Positions 7,821 through 15,842 of a DNA stretch of 37,215 bases are shown here, piece after piece. The translations under genes were made by a program, and so were the position numbers. Under the pieces are notes generated by a model. The model made no database searches, was not told the origin of the DNA, and was given only the letters and a program-made list of their open reading frames with translations. The first letter of the stretch is position 1, and every line of letters starts with the position of its first letter. The DNA comes from Myxococcales bacterium (lineage in GTDB: Bacteria > Myxococcota_A > Polyangia > Haliangiales > Haliangiaceae). Location of the stretch: the NCBI GenBank assembly GCA_016794525.1, contig JAEUJY010000158.1, forward strand, positions 1 to 37,215, read 5' to 3'.

Positions 7821-9452
7821 ATGAGCGCGTTGTCCAGCCGGCCCGATCACGCCGTGCGCCTCGGCCGCTACCAGCTCCTGACCGAGCTCGGGCGGGGCGG
7901 CATGGCCGAGCTGCACCTCGGCCGGGTCCACGGCGCCGGCGGCTTCGCGAAGGTGGTGGCGATCAAGCGCATCCACCCGCACCACGGCCGCGACGCGCGC
8001 TTCGTCGAGATGTTCCTCAACGAGGGCCGCATCGCCGCGCAGCTGGCGCACCCCAACGTGTGCCAGGTCCACGATCTGGGCGAGGTCGACGGCGAGCTGT
8101 TCCTGGTGATGGAGTACCTCGAGGGCGTGTCGTGGGAGGAGGCGATGGCGGCGCTGCCGCGCGCCGGCGACGGCAGCGACCTGCGCTTCATCGTCGGCGC
8201 GTTCGCACAGCTGTGCGAGGGCCTGCACTACGCGCACACGCTGCGCGCGCCCGACGGCCGCGCGACGCCGGTGATCCACCGCGACGTCTCGCCGCAGAAC
8301 CTGTTCGTCACCACCGCCGGCGTGGCCAAGGTCCTCGACTTCGGCGTCTCGAAGGTGCTCACCGAGGATCGCGTCACGCGGTCGGGGGTGGTGAAGGGCA
8401 AGCTCACGTACATGCCGCCCGAGCAGCTGGCCGATCAGCCGCTCGATGCGCGGGTCGACGTGTTCGCGGCGGGCACCGTGCTGTGGGAGGCGATCACCCG
8501 GGCCCGCCTGTTCAAGCGCGAGACCGACTACCTGGTGTGGAAGGCGATCACCGAGGAGCCGATCCCGCCGCCCAGCGCGCACCGGCCGGAGCTGCCGCCG
8601 GCGCTCGACGCGGTGCTGGCTCGGGCGCTGGCCCGCGATCGCGACGCGCGGTTCCCGTCGACGATCGAGCTGGCGCGGGCGCTGCGGGCGGCGACGGTCG
8701 GCCTGGGGCCGCCGCTCGATCAGGCCGAGCTGGGCGAGGCGGTGCGGCGCCACTGCGCGACCACGCTCGCGACCCGGGCGGCGCAAGTGAGCGTGGCGCT
8801 CACCGAGCCGGACGGCGATCCCGATCCCGACGCTGCGGCGACGATCCGGATGCCGACCGGCCCCGGCACCGAGGCCACCAAGCCATCCCGGCCGCGGGTC
8901 GTCGCGCCGACCGCGTCGGTGGCGCTGCGCGACGCGTCGGTGGCCAGCGCGCCGTCGGCGCTCCCGCCGCCGCGGCGCGGCGTGACGGCGCTGGTGATCG
9001 TCGGCGCGCTGATCGCCGCGGGCGGCGCGGTCGCGGTGGCGGCGCGCGGCTGTGGCGGCGCGCCGCCGGGGGGCGCGGCCCCGGGTGCCGCGGCGGTGGT
9101 CGATGCGGGCGCCGCGGTGGCGGTCGACGCGGGTGCCGCGGTGGCGGTGGCCGTCGACGCGGGCGCCGCGGTGGCGGCGGTGGTCGACGCGGGCGCCGCG
9201 GTGGCGGTCGACGCGGGCGCCGCGGTGGCGGTGGTGGCGCCGCGGCCGGCCGGCTCGCTGACGATCGACTCCGATCCGTACGCGACGATCTACCTCGACG
9301 GCCGACGGCTCGGCGACACGCCGCTGTTCCGGCAGCCGGTGCCGGCCGGTCGCCACCGGGTGCGCGCGGTGCGGGCCGACGGCGCGGCGCGCACCTTCAC
9401 GATCTCCGTCGCGCCGGCCAAAGAACTATCCTACGGACAGATCGCATGGTGA
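7821..9452 (+). CDS. Membrane Ser/Thr protein kinase with PEGA domain
   Basis: 543 residues. The kinase domain spans ~17-310: Gly-rich loop LGRGGMAELHLG, Lys49 (VVAIKRI), catalytic Asp155 in IHRDVSPQN, metal-binding Asp173 in DFG, and PPEQL in the activation segment. A Pro/Ala/Thr-rich linker follows, then one membrane helix (~388-410). Next come VDAGAA repeats (~427-473) and a PEGA domain (~478-525, DPYATIYLDGRRLGDTPL), a surface-associated beta fold common after myxobacterial kinases. The layout is a cytoplasmic kinase with an extracytoplasmic sensing or binding tail. GGAGG at 7811-7815 supports the ATG. Its stop overlaps the start of the next gene (ATG 9446 before TGA 9450), implying coupled translation. 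Substrates are unknown; the upstream FHA protein is a likely partner. Confidence 0.95.
   Translation: MSALSSRPDHAVRLGRYQLLTELGRGGMAELHLGRVHGAGGFAKVVAIKRIHPHHGRDARFVEMFLNEGRIAAQLAHPNVCQVHDLGEVDGELFLVMEYLEGVSWEEAMAALPRAGDGSDLRFIVGAFAQLCEGLHYAHTLRAPDGRATPVIHRDVSPQNLFVTTAGVAKVLDFGVSKVLTEDRVTRSGVVKGKLTYMPPEQLADQPLDARVDVFAAGTVLWEAITRARLFKRETDYLVWKAITEEPIPPPSAHRPELPPALDAVLARALARDRDARFPSTIELARALRAATVGLGPPLDQAELGEAVRRHCATTLATRAAQVSVALTEPDGDPDPDAAATIRMPTGPGTEATKPSRPRVVAPTASVALRDASVASAPSALPPPRRGVTALVIVGALIAAGGAVAVAARGCGGAPPGGAAPGAAAVVDAGAAVAVDAGAAVAVAVDAGAAVAAVVDAGAAVAVDAGAAVAVVAPRPAGSLTIDSDPYATIYLDGRRLGDTPLFRQPVPAGRHRVRAVRADGAARTFTISVAPAKELSYGQIAW
9099..9237 (+). repeat. In-frame VDAGAAVAV repeat in the kinase linker
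   Basis: Five imperfect copies of a 24-30 bp unit encode V-D-A-G-A-A-V-A-V in the stretch between the membrane helix and the PEGA domain. All units keep the reading frame. Copy number could vary between strains, changing the length of the tether. Confidence 0.85.
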
Positions 9453-10525
9453 CCTCACGTCCGGTCCGTCGTTGTCTCGCCGCGCTGGTCGCGGTCGCGT
9501 TGAGCGCGCCGCTGGTGGCTCGGGCCGACAGCCCGGCGCTGGCCGAGGCGCGGCTGGCGATCCGCCAGGTGAAGTACGATCGCGCGCAGGCGCGCCTGGT
9601 CGAGGCGCTGCACGAGGGCGGCCACGCGCCGGCCGAGCTGCGCGAGATCCTCCAGCTCGCTGGCACCACGGCGATCGTCCTCGGCCAGCGCGAGGTCGGC
9701 GACCAGTACTTCCGGCAGCTGCTGGCGCTGGCGCCCGACGCCACCTTGCCGGCCGGGGTCGCGCCCAAGCTGCGCGACGCGTTCGTCGCGGCGCAGGCGG
9801 CGATGGCCGCGCTCGGCCGGCTCACGGCGCGCGCGCGGATCGACGCCGACGGCGCGCTGGTGGTCGAGGTGACCGCCGATCCGTTGCACCAGGCGGTCGC
9901 GATCGACGTGGTCACCGGCGGCGGCATCGAGGGGCGGCCGCTCCGCGCCGGCGCCGCCACCGGGCCTGGGCCGACCGAGCTGACCGATCTGATCGAGGTG
10001 CGCGTCCTCGACGGCTACGGCAACCAGCTCCTGGTCATCGCGGCCGACGTGATCGAGCGGCCGGCGCCAGCGACCGTGACGCCGCCCCCGGCGGCGGTGG
10101 CGACGCCCGCCGGGGTCGCGGTGCCACCGCTCGTCGGGGCGACCGGGCCGAGCGACGGTGTCGGCCCACGGCCGGCGCCGCCGCCCACCGCGCGCCCGCG
10201 CTGGCGCCGCTGGAGCACCTGGGCGATCCCGACGGTGGTCGGCGCCGGCGTCGGCGTCGGCTTCGCCATCGGCGCCGCGGCCGCGCGCGACGAGCGCGAT
10301 CGCCAGCTCGGCGAGCCGGCTGGTCAGTTCAGCGACGCGTACGCCGAGGCGGTCGCGGACGCGCACGACCGCCAGCTGGTCAGCAACCTGGCGTTCGTCG
10401 CGACCGGCGTGATCGCGGTGACCGGCGCGGTGATGGTGCTGACCTGGCAGCCGCCGGCCCGGGTCACCACCGCGCTGCGCGTCGACGCCGACGGCGCTGG
10501 CGTGGTGGTCTCGGCCCGCTGGTGA
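9446..10525 (+). CDS. Exported protein with TPR-like N-terminus and C-terminal membrane helices
   Basis: 359 residues. A signal peptide (VRRCLAALVAVALSAPLVARA) precedes a helical region (~27-115, LAEARLAIRQVKYDRAQARL then REVGDQYFRQLLALAPDA) that looks like one or two TPR-type helix pairs. A strand-rich part follows (~120-200), then a Pro/Ala linker, and two hydrophobic helices near the C-terminus (around WAIPTVVGAGVGVGFAIGAA and LAFVATGVIAVTGAVMVLTW). It starts inside the kinase gene by 7 bp, so the two are probably made together. Pairs of PEGA kinase and exported TPR-like protein fit a sensor complex at the envelope. That role is inference; no specific family is recognised. Confidence 0.82.
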   Translation: MVTSRPVRRCLAALVAVALSAPLVARADSPALAEARLAIRQVKYDRAQARLVEALHEGGHAPAELREILQLAGTTAIVLGQREVGDQYFRQLLALAPDATLPAGVAPKLRDAFVAAQAAMAALGRLTARARIDADGALVVEVTADPLHQAVAIDVVTGGGIEGRPLRAGAATGPGPTELTDLIEVRVLDGYGNQLLVIAADVIERPAPATVTPPPAAVATPAGVAVPPLVGATGPSDGVGPRPAPPPTARPRWRRWSTWAIPTVVGAGVGVGFAIGAAAARDERDRQLGEPAGQFSDAYAEAVADAHDRQLVSNLAFVATGVIAVTGAVMVLTWQPPARVTTALRVDADGAGVVVSARW

Positions 10526-10608
10526 GCGGGCGGCCGGCACGCGCTGGCAAACGCACGCCGGTGCGCGACGGCGCGATACGTCGGGCGGGGTGGGCGCTCT
10601 AGCAGGGC

Positions 10609-11847
10609 ATGACGAAGACGACGATGAAGACCCTCGGTATCTCGCTCCTCATGCCCGCGCTGCTGGCGGGTTGCCTCGACGACGGCACCACCGACGCGCC
10701 GATCGCGACCCCGACCACGCCGGCCGTCGCCCCCAGCGCCGGCCCGGTCCAGCCCACGCTGCGGCTGCTCGGCAACTACACGCCGTCGGCGCTGTCGGAA
10801 GACGCCGCCGCGTGGGAGCCGCAGCCCACCGCCGAAGGCCCGAGCCGGGTCGAGACCGACCCCGAGCTGGTGGCCCTGGCCGACAGCCGCGACGGCCGGT
10901 TCGGCGTCGTGCAGGTCGACTTCGCGGCGCGCGCCGAGTACGTCGCCAGCTACGACCTCGAGGCGCTGGCCGCGGTCGCGCCCGAGCTGATGCGGCGCGG
11001 CCTCGCCGACGCCAGCAAGGGCCCCGAGGACCCGATGCCGGTCGTCGCCGACGGCTGGTCGAACAACATCGACAACCGCATCTCGTTCCAGGACTGGTCG
11101 CTGACCCACTCGACGTTGCGCAAGGTCGGCCGCGTCGGCGGCGGCTGCACCGGCGCGCTGTTCGGCAACCGGCTGGTGCTGACCGCCGCGCACTGCATCT
11201 TCGACAAGTACGGCGCGTACCAGCAGATGGTGAGCTTCCAGGCGCGGCGCAACGGCAGCGAGCTGCCGTACGGCACCGTCACCTCGCAGGGCGCGGTCTA
11301 CCCGATCGCGTTCAAGAACGACGGCTGCCACACCGAGGCCGGCTACACCGGCGCGTGCGTCAAGAACGACTGGGCGATCCTGGTGCTGCCGCCCAGCCCG
11401 TGGGCCAGCTCGCCCAACGGCTCGCCGGGCTACTTCGGCGTGTGGTGGGCCGGCGACAGCACCGTCGCCAGCTGGAGCGTGCGCAACATCGGCTACGCCG
11501 GGTGTTCGAGCGGCATGGCCCCGGCCGGCTGCGTCTCGAACGTGGCGTACGGTGACCTCGCGTGCGCGGGCGTCGCGCCCCGCCTGAGCAGCCCCGACGA
11601 CCGCTGGCCGCTGTACGGCGACAACGGCAAGATGGACACCGGCTGCGACACCAACGGCGGCCACAGCGGCGGCCCGATCTACTCGTACGACCCGGGCGCC
11701 AACGGCCCGTACATCGTCGGCAACACCGTCTGGAACCAGTGCTACATGGGCTCGTGCGACTCGACGACCCAGTACTCGTCGGCGGGCATCCGCATCAGCG
11801 AGACGCTGGCCGGCTACATGATGAACCTGCGCGCCTCGTACCCGTGA
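10609..11847 (+). CDS. Trypsin-fold serine protease lipoprotein
   Basis: 412 residues. The signal (TLGISLLMPALLAGC) ends in a lipobox, so this is a lipid-anchored secreted protease. The triad is visible: His195 in LTAAHCIF, Asp254 in KNDWAILVL, Ser353 in NGGHSGGPIYSY. The chymotrypsin-like domain spans ~165-405. The ~135 residues before it (rich in acidic residues and Ala) could be a propeptide. The oxyanion motif is GHSGGP rather than GDSGGP, so trypsin-type primary specificity should not be assumed; V8-like enzymes vary here too. Several Cys (CTGA, CHTE, CSSG, CDTN, CYMGSC) could form disulfides. 83 bp separate it from the upstream gene. No strong Shine-Dalgarno is visible. Confidence 0.93.
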   Translation: MTKTTMKTLGISLLMPALLAGCLDDGTTDAPIATPTTPAVAPSAGPVQPTLRLLGNYTPSALSEDAAAWEPQPTAEGPSRVETDPELVALADSRDGRFGVVQVDFAARAEYVASYDLEALAAVAPELMRRGLADASKGPEDPMPVVADGWSNNIDNRISFQDWSLTHSTLRKVGRVGGGCTGALFGNRLVLTAAHCIFDKYGAYQQMVSFQARRNGSELPYGTVTSQGAVYPIAFKNDGCHTEAGYTGACVKNDWAILVLPPSPWASSPNGSPGYFGVWWAGDSTVASWSVRNIGYAGCSSGMAPAGCVSNVAYGDLACAGVAPRLSSPDDRWPLYGDNGKMDTGCDTNGGHSGGPIYSYDPGANGPYIVGNTVWNQCYMGSCDSTTQYSSAGIRISETLAGYMMNLRASYP

Positions 11848-11866
11848 CCGCGGCGCGACTCTGGCG

Positions 11867-11896
11867 TTGATCCCCGCGTGCGACGATCGCTAAGAT
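11867..11896 (+). promoter_or_regulatory. Predicted promoter of the CAP-domain lipoprotein
   Basis: TTGATC at 11867-11872 is followed after 18 bp by TAAGAT at 11891-11896, which ends six bases before ATG 11903. The same TTGATC hexamer is the -35 candidate of dnaE2. Transcription would start at or next to the ATG, giving a leaderless message. Confidence 0.5.
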
Positions 11897-11902
11897 CGTC
11901 GC

Positions 11903-12370
11903 ATGCTGCGTTTCGGCTGCGCGTCGATGCTCCTCCTCGGCCTGGGCGCGTGCGGCGGCGACGGCGGCGACGACCCGGTCACCGCCAGCGCCCGCGACGT
12001 GTGCTTGCAGATGACCAACCAGTTCCGCGCCGACAACGGCAAGCCGGCGGTGGTCCACGCGGCGGCGCTCGAGGCCTACGCCGACGAGGGCGCCGCCTAC
12101 GACTTCCACCATCCCGACCCGCCGCACGCCCACTTCCGGCTCGACAGCGGCGGCGGCATCGCGTTCGCCGAGAACCAGTGTCCGCGCTGGGACCTGGCGT
12201 TCGGCGGCGGCGACCTCGCCCAGCTGGTCGGCGCCTGCATGCAGGCGTTCTACGACGAGGGGCCGGGCGGCGGACACTACGACAACATGATGGGGAACTA
12301 CGGGACGCTGGGGTGTGGCCTGTACCAGGAGGGTACCGAGGTGACGATCATCCAGGACTACGGGCGCTAG
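11903..12370 (+). CDS. CAP (SCP/PR-1-like) domain lipoprotein
   Basis: 155 residues. A lipobox signal (MLLLGLGAC) is followed by a Gly/Asp spacer and a compact CAP domain from ~30. It starts with VCLQMTNQFRADNGKPAV, where family members have a hxxxNxxR helix. HAHF, AENQC and GGHYDNMMGNYGTLGCGLY match the CAP signature blocks, including His and Glu of the cavity. CAP proteins are secreted and functionally diverse (lipid binding, protease-like or unknown activities), so no reaction is assigned. It has its own predicted promoter and lies between a protease and a membrane protein gene on the same strand. Confidence 0.88.
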   Translation: MLRFGCASMLLLGLGACGGDGGDDPVTASARDVCLQMTNQFRADNGKPAVVHAAALEAYADEGAAYDFHHPDPPHAHFRLDSGGGIAFAENQCPRWDLAFGGGDLAQLVGACMQAFYDEGPGGGHYDNMMGNYGTLGCGLYQEGTEVTIIQDYGR

Positions 12371-12403
12371 CACGTCGCCTACTTGGGCTACGATCGTCGC
12401 TCG

Positions 12404-13915
12404 ATGCGTCGGGCGTTCGTGACCTCGCTCCTGTTCGCGTTCGTCGGCTTCGCGCTCCTGTTCGGGACCGAGTTCTTCCTCGAGTGGCGCGCCGCCGGCT
12501 ATCCCGGCGTCCACGACATGAGCTGGGCCGGCGAGAACAACGCCAAGCTGGCCGACGTGCTGTCGCCGATGGCGCGCGCGTACAACAACGTGCTGGCGAT
12601 GCTGCTGGCGACGATCGGCCTGGCGATCCCGCTGACCGCCAACATGCACACGCCGAAGCTGATCGATCTGTTCCTCCGGGACCGGATCAACCGCGTCGTG
12701 CTGTCGTTCATGGCGCTGGGCGCGGCCCACGTGCTGTTCGTCGTCTACATCATCGGCCCGCGGTTCGCGCCGCTGTGGTCGGTGCGGATCGCGGTGCTGG
12801 CCGCGCTGGTCGGCTGGGCGATCTTGATCCCGTACTTCTTCTACGTGGTGCGGTTCCTCGACCCGTCGCGGGTGGTGCGGCGGCTGAGCGAGGAGGTGGT
12901 CCACCACCTCGAGGGCGTCGCCGCCGGCAAGCGCGAGCCGGCCAGCACCCAGGAGCAGGTCGCGGCGCGGATCGACCAGCTGGGCACGCTGGTGATGAAG
13001 TCGCTCGATCGCGGCGACCGCGGCATCGCCCGCGAGGGCATCTGGGCGCTCAAGCAGCTGATCGACCAGCACGCCAAGCACAAGGCCAAGATGCCGCGGG
13101 CGTGGTTCCGGGTCGACCGCGCCGACTTCGTCGGGCTGTCGACCGAGGCGCTCGACATGATCTACGACGACCGCACCTGGTTCGAGATGAAGTGCGGGCT
13201 GCAGCTGGCCCACGGCTACCAGGTGGCGCTGCACAAGGCGTCCGACGCGGTGTCGAGCATCTCCGACGCCAACCGGGTGATCGCGGTGCGGGCCGCCGAG
13301 CGCGGCGACCACGAGGCGCTGGCGCTGGCGGTGCGTTTCTTCAACAACTTCCTGCGCGAGGCGATCAAGGGCAAGAACGTCCACGCGGTCTACGACGTCT
13401 TCCACCAGTACCGCCTGCTGGCCAAGGACGTGTGCGACCGGCCGGCGCTGATCAAGCAGATCGCGCGCCACTTCGTCTACTACGCGACGATGGCGCGGCA
13501 GTACGGCCTGGTGTTCGCCCCGCAGCTGGCGATCTTCGATCTCGGCTACATCGTCCGCCGCGCGTACGAGGCCAACGCCGCCGCCGCGCCCGATCTGCTG
13601 ACCAGCGTGCTGGCGCTGCCGCACCACACCCGCGGCGACCTCCACTCGATGGCGGTCAAGGCCAAGCTGATCCTCGGCGCGTTCTTGCTGGGCAACCGGC
13701 TGGTGCCGGAGGCGGCGCGGGTGCGGGCCAACCTGCTCGACGTGCCGCGGCTCGAGATCGAGCACGCCACCGAGGAGCTGCTCGCCGCCGAGCGGGTGTT
13801 CTTCGAGGTCACCGACCACCAGATCAACCTCGAGTACGTGCCGCCGGAGCGCCGCGAGCCGCTCCGCCAGTTCTCGGCCGAGCTGCTGGCCGACATCGGC
13901 GAGCGGGGGCACTGA
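12404..13915 (+). CDS. Membrane protein with four N-terminal helices, distantly DUF2254-like
   Basis: 503 residues. Four hydrophobic helices fill the first ~150 residues (RAFVTSLLFAFVGFALLFG, MLLATIGLAIPLTAN, VVLSFMALGAAHVLFVVYI, AVLAALVGWAILIPYFFYVV). About 350 soluble, mostly helical residues follow. SLDRGDRGIAREGIWALKQLID loosely recalls the FGLRQLVD region of DUF2254 membrane proteins, but the match is weak. TACGAT at 12389-12394 lies nine bases before the ATG; an in-frame TTG at 12383 is less likely. Its stop codon overlaps the cyclase start by one base (TGATG), so the soluble domain may act in the same signalling unit. Confidence 0.82.
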   Translation: MRRAFVTSLLFAFVGFALLFGTEFFLEWRAAGYPGVHDMSWAGENNAKLADVLSPMARAYNNVLAMLLATIGLAIPLTANMHTPKLIDLFLRDRINRVVLSFMALGAAHVLFVVYIIGPRFAPLWSVRIAVLAALVGWAILIPYFFYVVRFLDPSRVVRRLSEEVVHHLEGVAAGKREPASTQEQVAARIDQLGTLVMKSLDRGDRGIAREGIWALKQLIDQHAKHKAKMPRAWFRVDRADFVGLSTEALDMIYDDRTWFEMKCGLQLAHGYQVALHKASDAVSSISDANRVIAVRAAERGDHEALALAVRFFNNFLREAIKGKNVHAVYDVFHQYRLLAKDVCDRPALIKQIARHFVYYATMARQYGLVFAPQLAIFDLGYIVRRAYEANAAAAPDLLTSVLALPHHTRGDLHSMAVKAKLILGAFLLGNRLVPEAARVRANLLDVPRLEIEHATEELLAAERVFFEVTDHQINLEYVPPERREPLRQFSAELLADIGERGH

Positions 13916-15189
13916 TGGCCGGCGCGCCGCTCGCCAGCGACGAGCCGCACACCTGGACGCTGGCGTTCGCCGATCCGACGCGCGAGGCGGCGTTCCTCGA
14001 CGACTACGCCCGCGAGATCCGCGGCTTCTACCGGATCGCGCTGGTGGCGGTGCTGGCGCTGTGGTCGGCGTCGGTCGGCTTCGACCTGCAGGCCGACGCC
14101 GCCGATCGCACGCCGCTGTTCGCGATCCGCTTCGGCGCGGTGACGCCGGTGCTGGTCGCGGCGCTGGCGGTCGGGTTCTTGCCGTGGCCGTGGTTCCGGC
14201 GGCTGTGGCCGCTGGCGGCGACGGTGGCCTACGCCGCGGTGCAGGCCGGCGTGATCGGGCTGGTGATCTACGCGCCGGGCGAGATGAGCCAGCTGGTGGT
14301 CGGCGGGTTCTTGCTGACCGTGCTGATCGGCGCCGCGATGGATCTGGCGCGCGCGGTCCGCATCGTCGGCATCGCCAGCGTCGGCGCGGTCGGCATGGGG
14401 GTCGCGCTGGCGCGGTCGCCGTCGGTCGGCACCCGCGCGCTGTGGATCGATCTGCTGTGGATCGCGGTGGCGGTGGTCGGCGCGGCGGTGGTGGCGGTGC
14501 GCTTCGAGCAGGCGCGCCGCCGGCGCTGGCTCGACCGCGGCATCATCGAGCGCGAGCGCGATCGCACCGAGGCGCTCCTGGCCAACCTGCTGCCGCCGCC
14601 GATCGCCGAGCGGCTCAAGGACGGCCACCGGGTGATCGCCGATCGGCTGTCGGAGGTGACCGTGCTGTTCGCCGACCTCAAGGGCTTCTCGGGGCTGTCG
14701 ACCCGGGTGCCGCCCGATCAGCTGGTGTCGCGGCTCGATCGCGTGTTCTCGGCGTTCGACGAGCTGGCCCGCGAGCACGGCCTCGAGAAGATCAAGACCA
14801 TCGGCGACGCGTACATGGCCGTGGCCGGCGCGCCGGCGGCGCGCGCCGACCACGCGACCGCGGCGGCGGCGATGGCGACCGCGATGATCGCGCGGCTGCG
14901 CGAGGTCGAGCCCGCGCTCGAGCTGCGGGTGGGGCTGGCCTCGGGGCCGGCGGTGGCCGGCGTGATCGGGCGCTCGAAGTACAGCTACGACCTGTGGGGC
15001 GAGACCGTCAACCTCGCCAGCCGGATGGAGTCGCACGGCGTCGCCGGGCGGGTGCAGGTGGCGGCGCGGACCCGCGAGCTGCTCGGCGACGCGGTGGCGT
15101 GCGAGGCCCGCGGCACGATCGAGGTGAAGGGCCTGGGCGCGATGCCGACCTACCTGCTGGGCGCGGGCGACCCCGATCCGGCCGCTTGA
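13915..15189 (+). CDS. Membrane class III adenylate cyclase
   Basis: 424 residues. Five or six membrane helices (~42-205) lead into a cyclase catalytic domain (~235-415). A signalling helix (RGIIERERDRTEALLANLLPP) joins the two. Metal-binding Asp254 (VLFADLKGFSGLS) and Asp298 (KTIGDAY) are present. The Lys of EKIKTIGD and Asp of YDLWGETVNLASR are the usual adenine-selecting pair, and the Asn and Arg of VNLASR stabilise the transition state. All catalytic positions are therefore intact and the product should be cAMP. The membrane part resembles the six-helix sensor modules of other bacterial cyclases and may read membrane state or a ligand. Translation is coupled to the upstream membrane protein by a one-base overlap. 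A tetR promoter begins within its last codons. Confidence 0.94.
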   Translation: MAGAPLASDEPHTWTLAFADPTREAAFLDDYAREIRGFYRIALVAVLALWSASVGFDLQADAADRTPLFAIRFGAVTPVLVAALAVGFLPWPWFRRLWPLAATVAYAAVQAGVIGLVIYAPGEMSQLVVGGFLLTVLIGAAMDLARAVRIVGIASVGAVGMGVALARSPSVGTRALWIDLLWIAVAVVGAAVVAVRFEQARRRRWLDRGIIERERDRTEALLANLLPPPIAERLKDGHRVIADRLSEVTVLFADLKGFSGLSTRVPPDQLVSRLDRVFSAFDELAREHGLEKIKTIGDAYMAVAGAPAARADHATAAAAMATAMIARLREVEPALELRVGLASGPAVAGVIGRSKYSYDLWGETVNLASRMESHGVAGRVQVAARTRELLGDAVACEARGTIEVKGLGAMPTYLLGAGDPDPAA

Positions 15190-15213
15190 CAATACGAACG
15201 GTCGTACTATTCT
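15186..15213 (+). promoter_or_regulatory. tetR promoter with embedded operator
   Basis: TTGACA at 15186-15191 (perfect -35) and TATTCT at 15208-15213 are 16 bp apart. Between them lies ACGAACGGTCGT (15194-15205), a palindrome with ten of twelve symmetric positions, typical of TetR-family operators. A repressor bound here would block RNA polymerase, giving autoregulation. A 22-bp stretch (15190-15211) reappears inverted at 15864-15885. Confidence 0.72.
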
Positions 15214-15225
15214 GCCCATCGTGAA

Positions 15226-15813
15226 GTGGCTATCGTGAAGAAGGGCGAGACCACCCGCCAGCTGATCCTCGACCGCGCCACCGAGCTGGCGCGGACCGCG
15301 GGGCTCGAGGGCGTGTCGATCGGCCGGCTGGCCGACGACCTGGGGCTGTCCAAGAGCGGCCTGTTCGCCCATTTCGGCTCCAAGGACGCGCTGCACCTGG
15401 CCGTGGTCCAGCACGCCCGCGACGAGTTCGTCGCCGACGTGATCGCGCCGGCGCTCAAGGCCGCGCGCGGCGAGCCCCGGCTGCGCGCGATGTTCCAGCG
15501 CTGGACCGCGTGGGGCGGGCGCCCCGGCGGCTGCGTCTTCGTCGCGCTGTCGGCGGAGCTCGACGATCGGCCCGGCCCGGCGCGCGACGCGCTGGCCGCC
15601 GCGCTGCGCGACTGGCTCGACACGCTGGCCACCGCGGCCAAGATCGCCGTCGACGAGGGCCACCTCCGCGACGACACCGACCCCGGGCAGCTCGCCTTCG
15701 AGGCCTGGGGCATCATGCTCGCCACCCACGACGCCGGGCGCCTGCTCGGCGATCCCAAGGTCGCGGTCCGCAGCAAGCGCGCGTTCGACGCGCTGCTGGC
15801 GCGGCACCGCTAG
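15226..15813 (+). CDS. TetR/AcrR-family transcriptional repressor
   Basis: 195 residues. The N-terminal HTH (VSIGRLADDLGLSKSGLFAHFGSKDALHLAVV) matches the TetR family closely. The helical C-terminal ligand domain, with GGCVFVALSAELDDRPGPARDAL, resembles the YxaF/LmrA-like branch. Its ligand is unknown. GTG 15226 and GTG 15235 are both possible starts. A five-codon open frame from GTG 15221 ends in a TGA that overlaps GTG 15235, so coupled initiation there is possible. It is cotranscribed with the hydrolase 29 bp downstream, and probably binds the operators at 15190-15211 and 15864-15885. Confidence 0.93.
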   Translation: MAIVKKGETTRQLILDRATELARTAGLEGVSIGRLADDLGLSKSGLFAHFGSKDALHLAVVQHARDEFVADVIAPALKAARGEPRLRAMFQRWTAWGGRPGGCVFVALSAELDDRPGPARDALAAALRDWLDTLATAAKIAVDEGHLRDDTDPGQLAFEAWGIMLATHDAGRLLGDPKVAVRSKRAFDALLARHR

Positions 15814-15842
15814 CCGTTCGCAACCCCGGCAGGAGGACTCCG

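Noticed and set aside
9099-9237. Possible CRISPR-like or minisatellite array
   Set aside because: In-frame codon repeat (VDAGAA) inside the kinase linker, with no spacers.
7554-9356. A 600-codon minus-strand frame opposite the Ser/Thr kinase
   Set aside because: Shadow of a well-supported kinase; repetitive HRHRGARVD composition.
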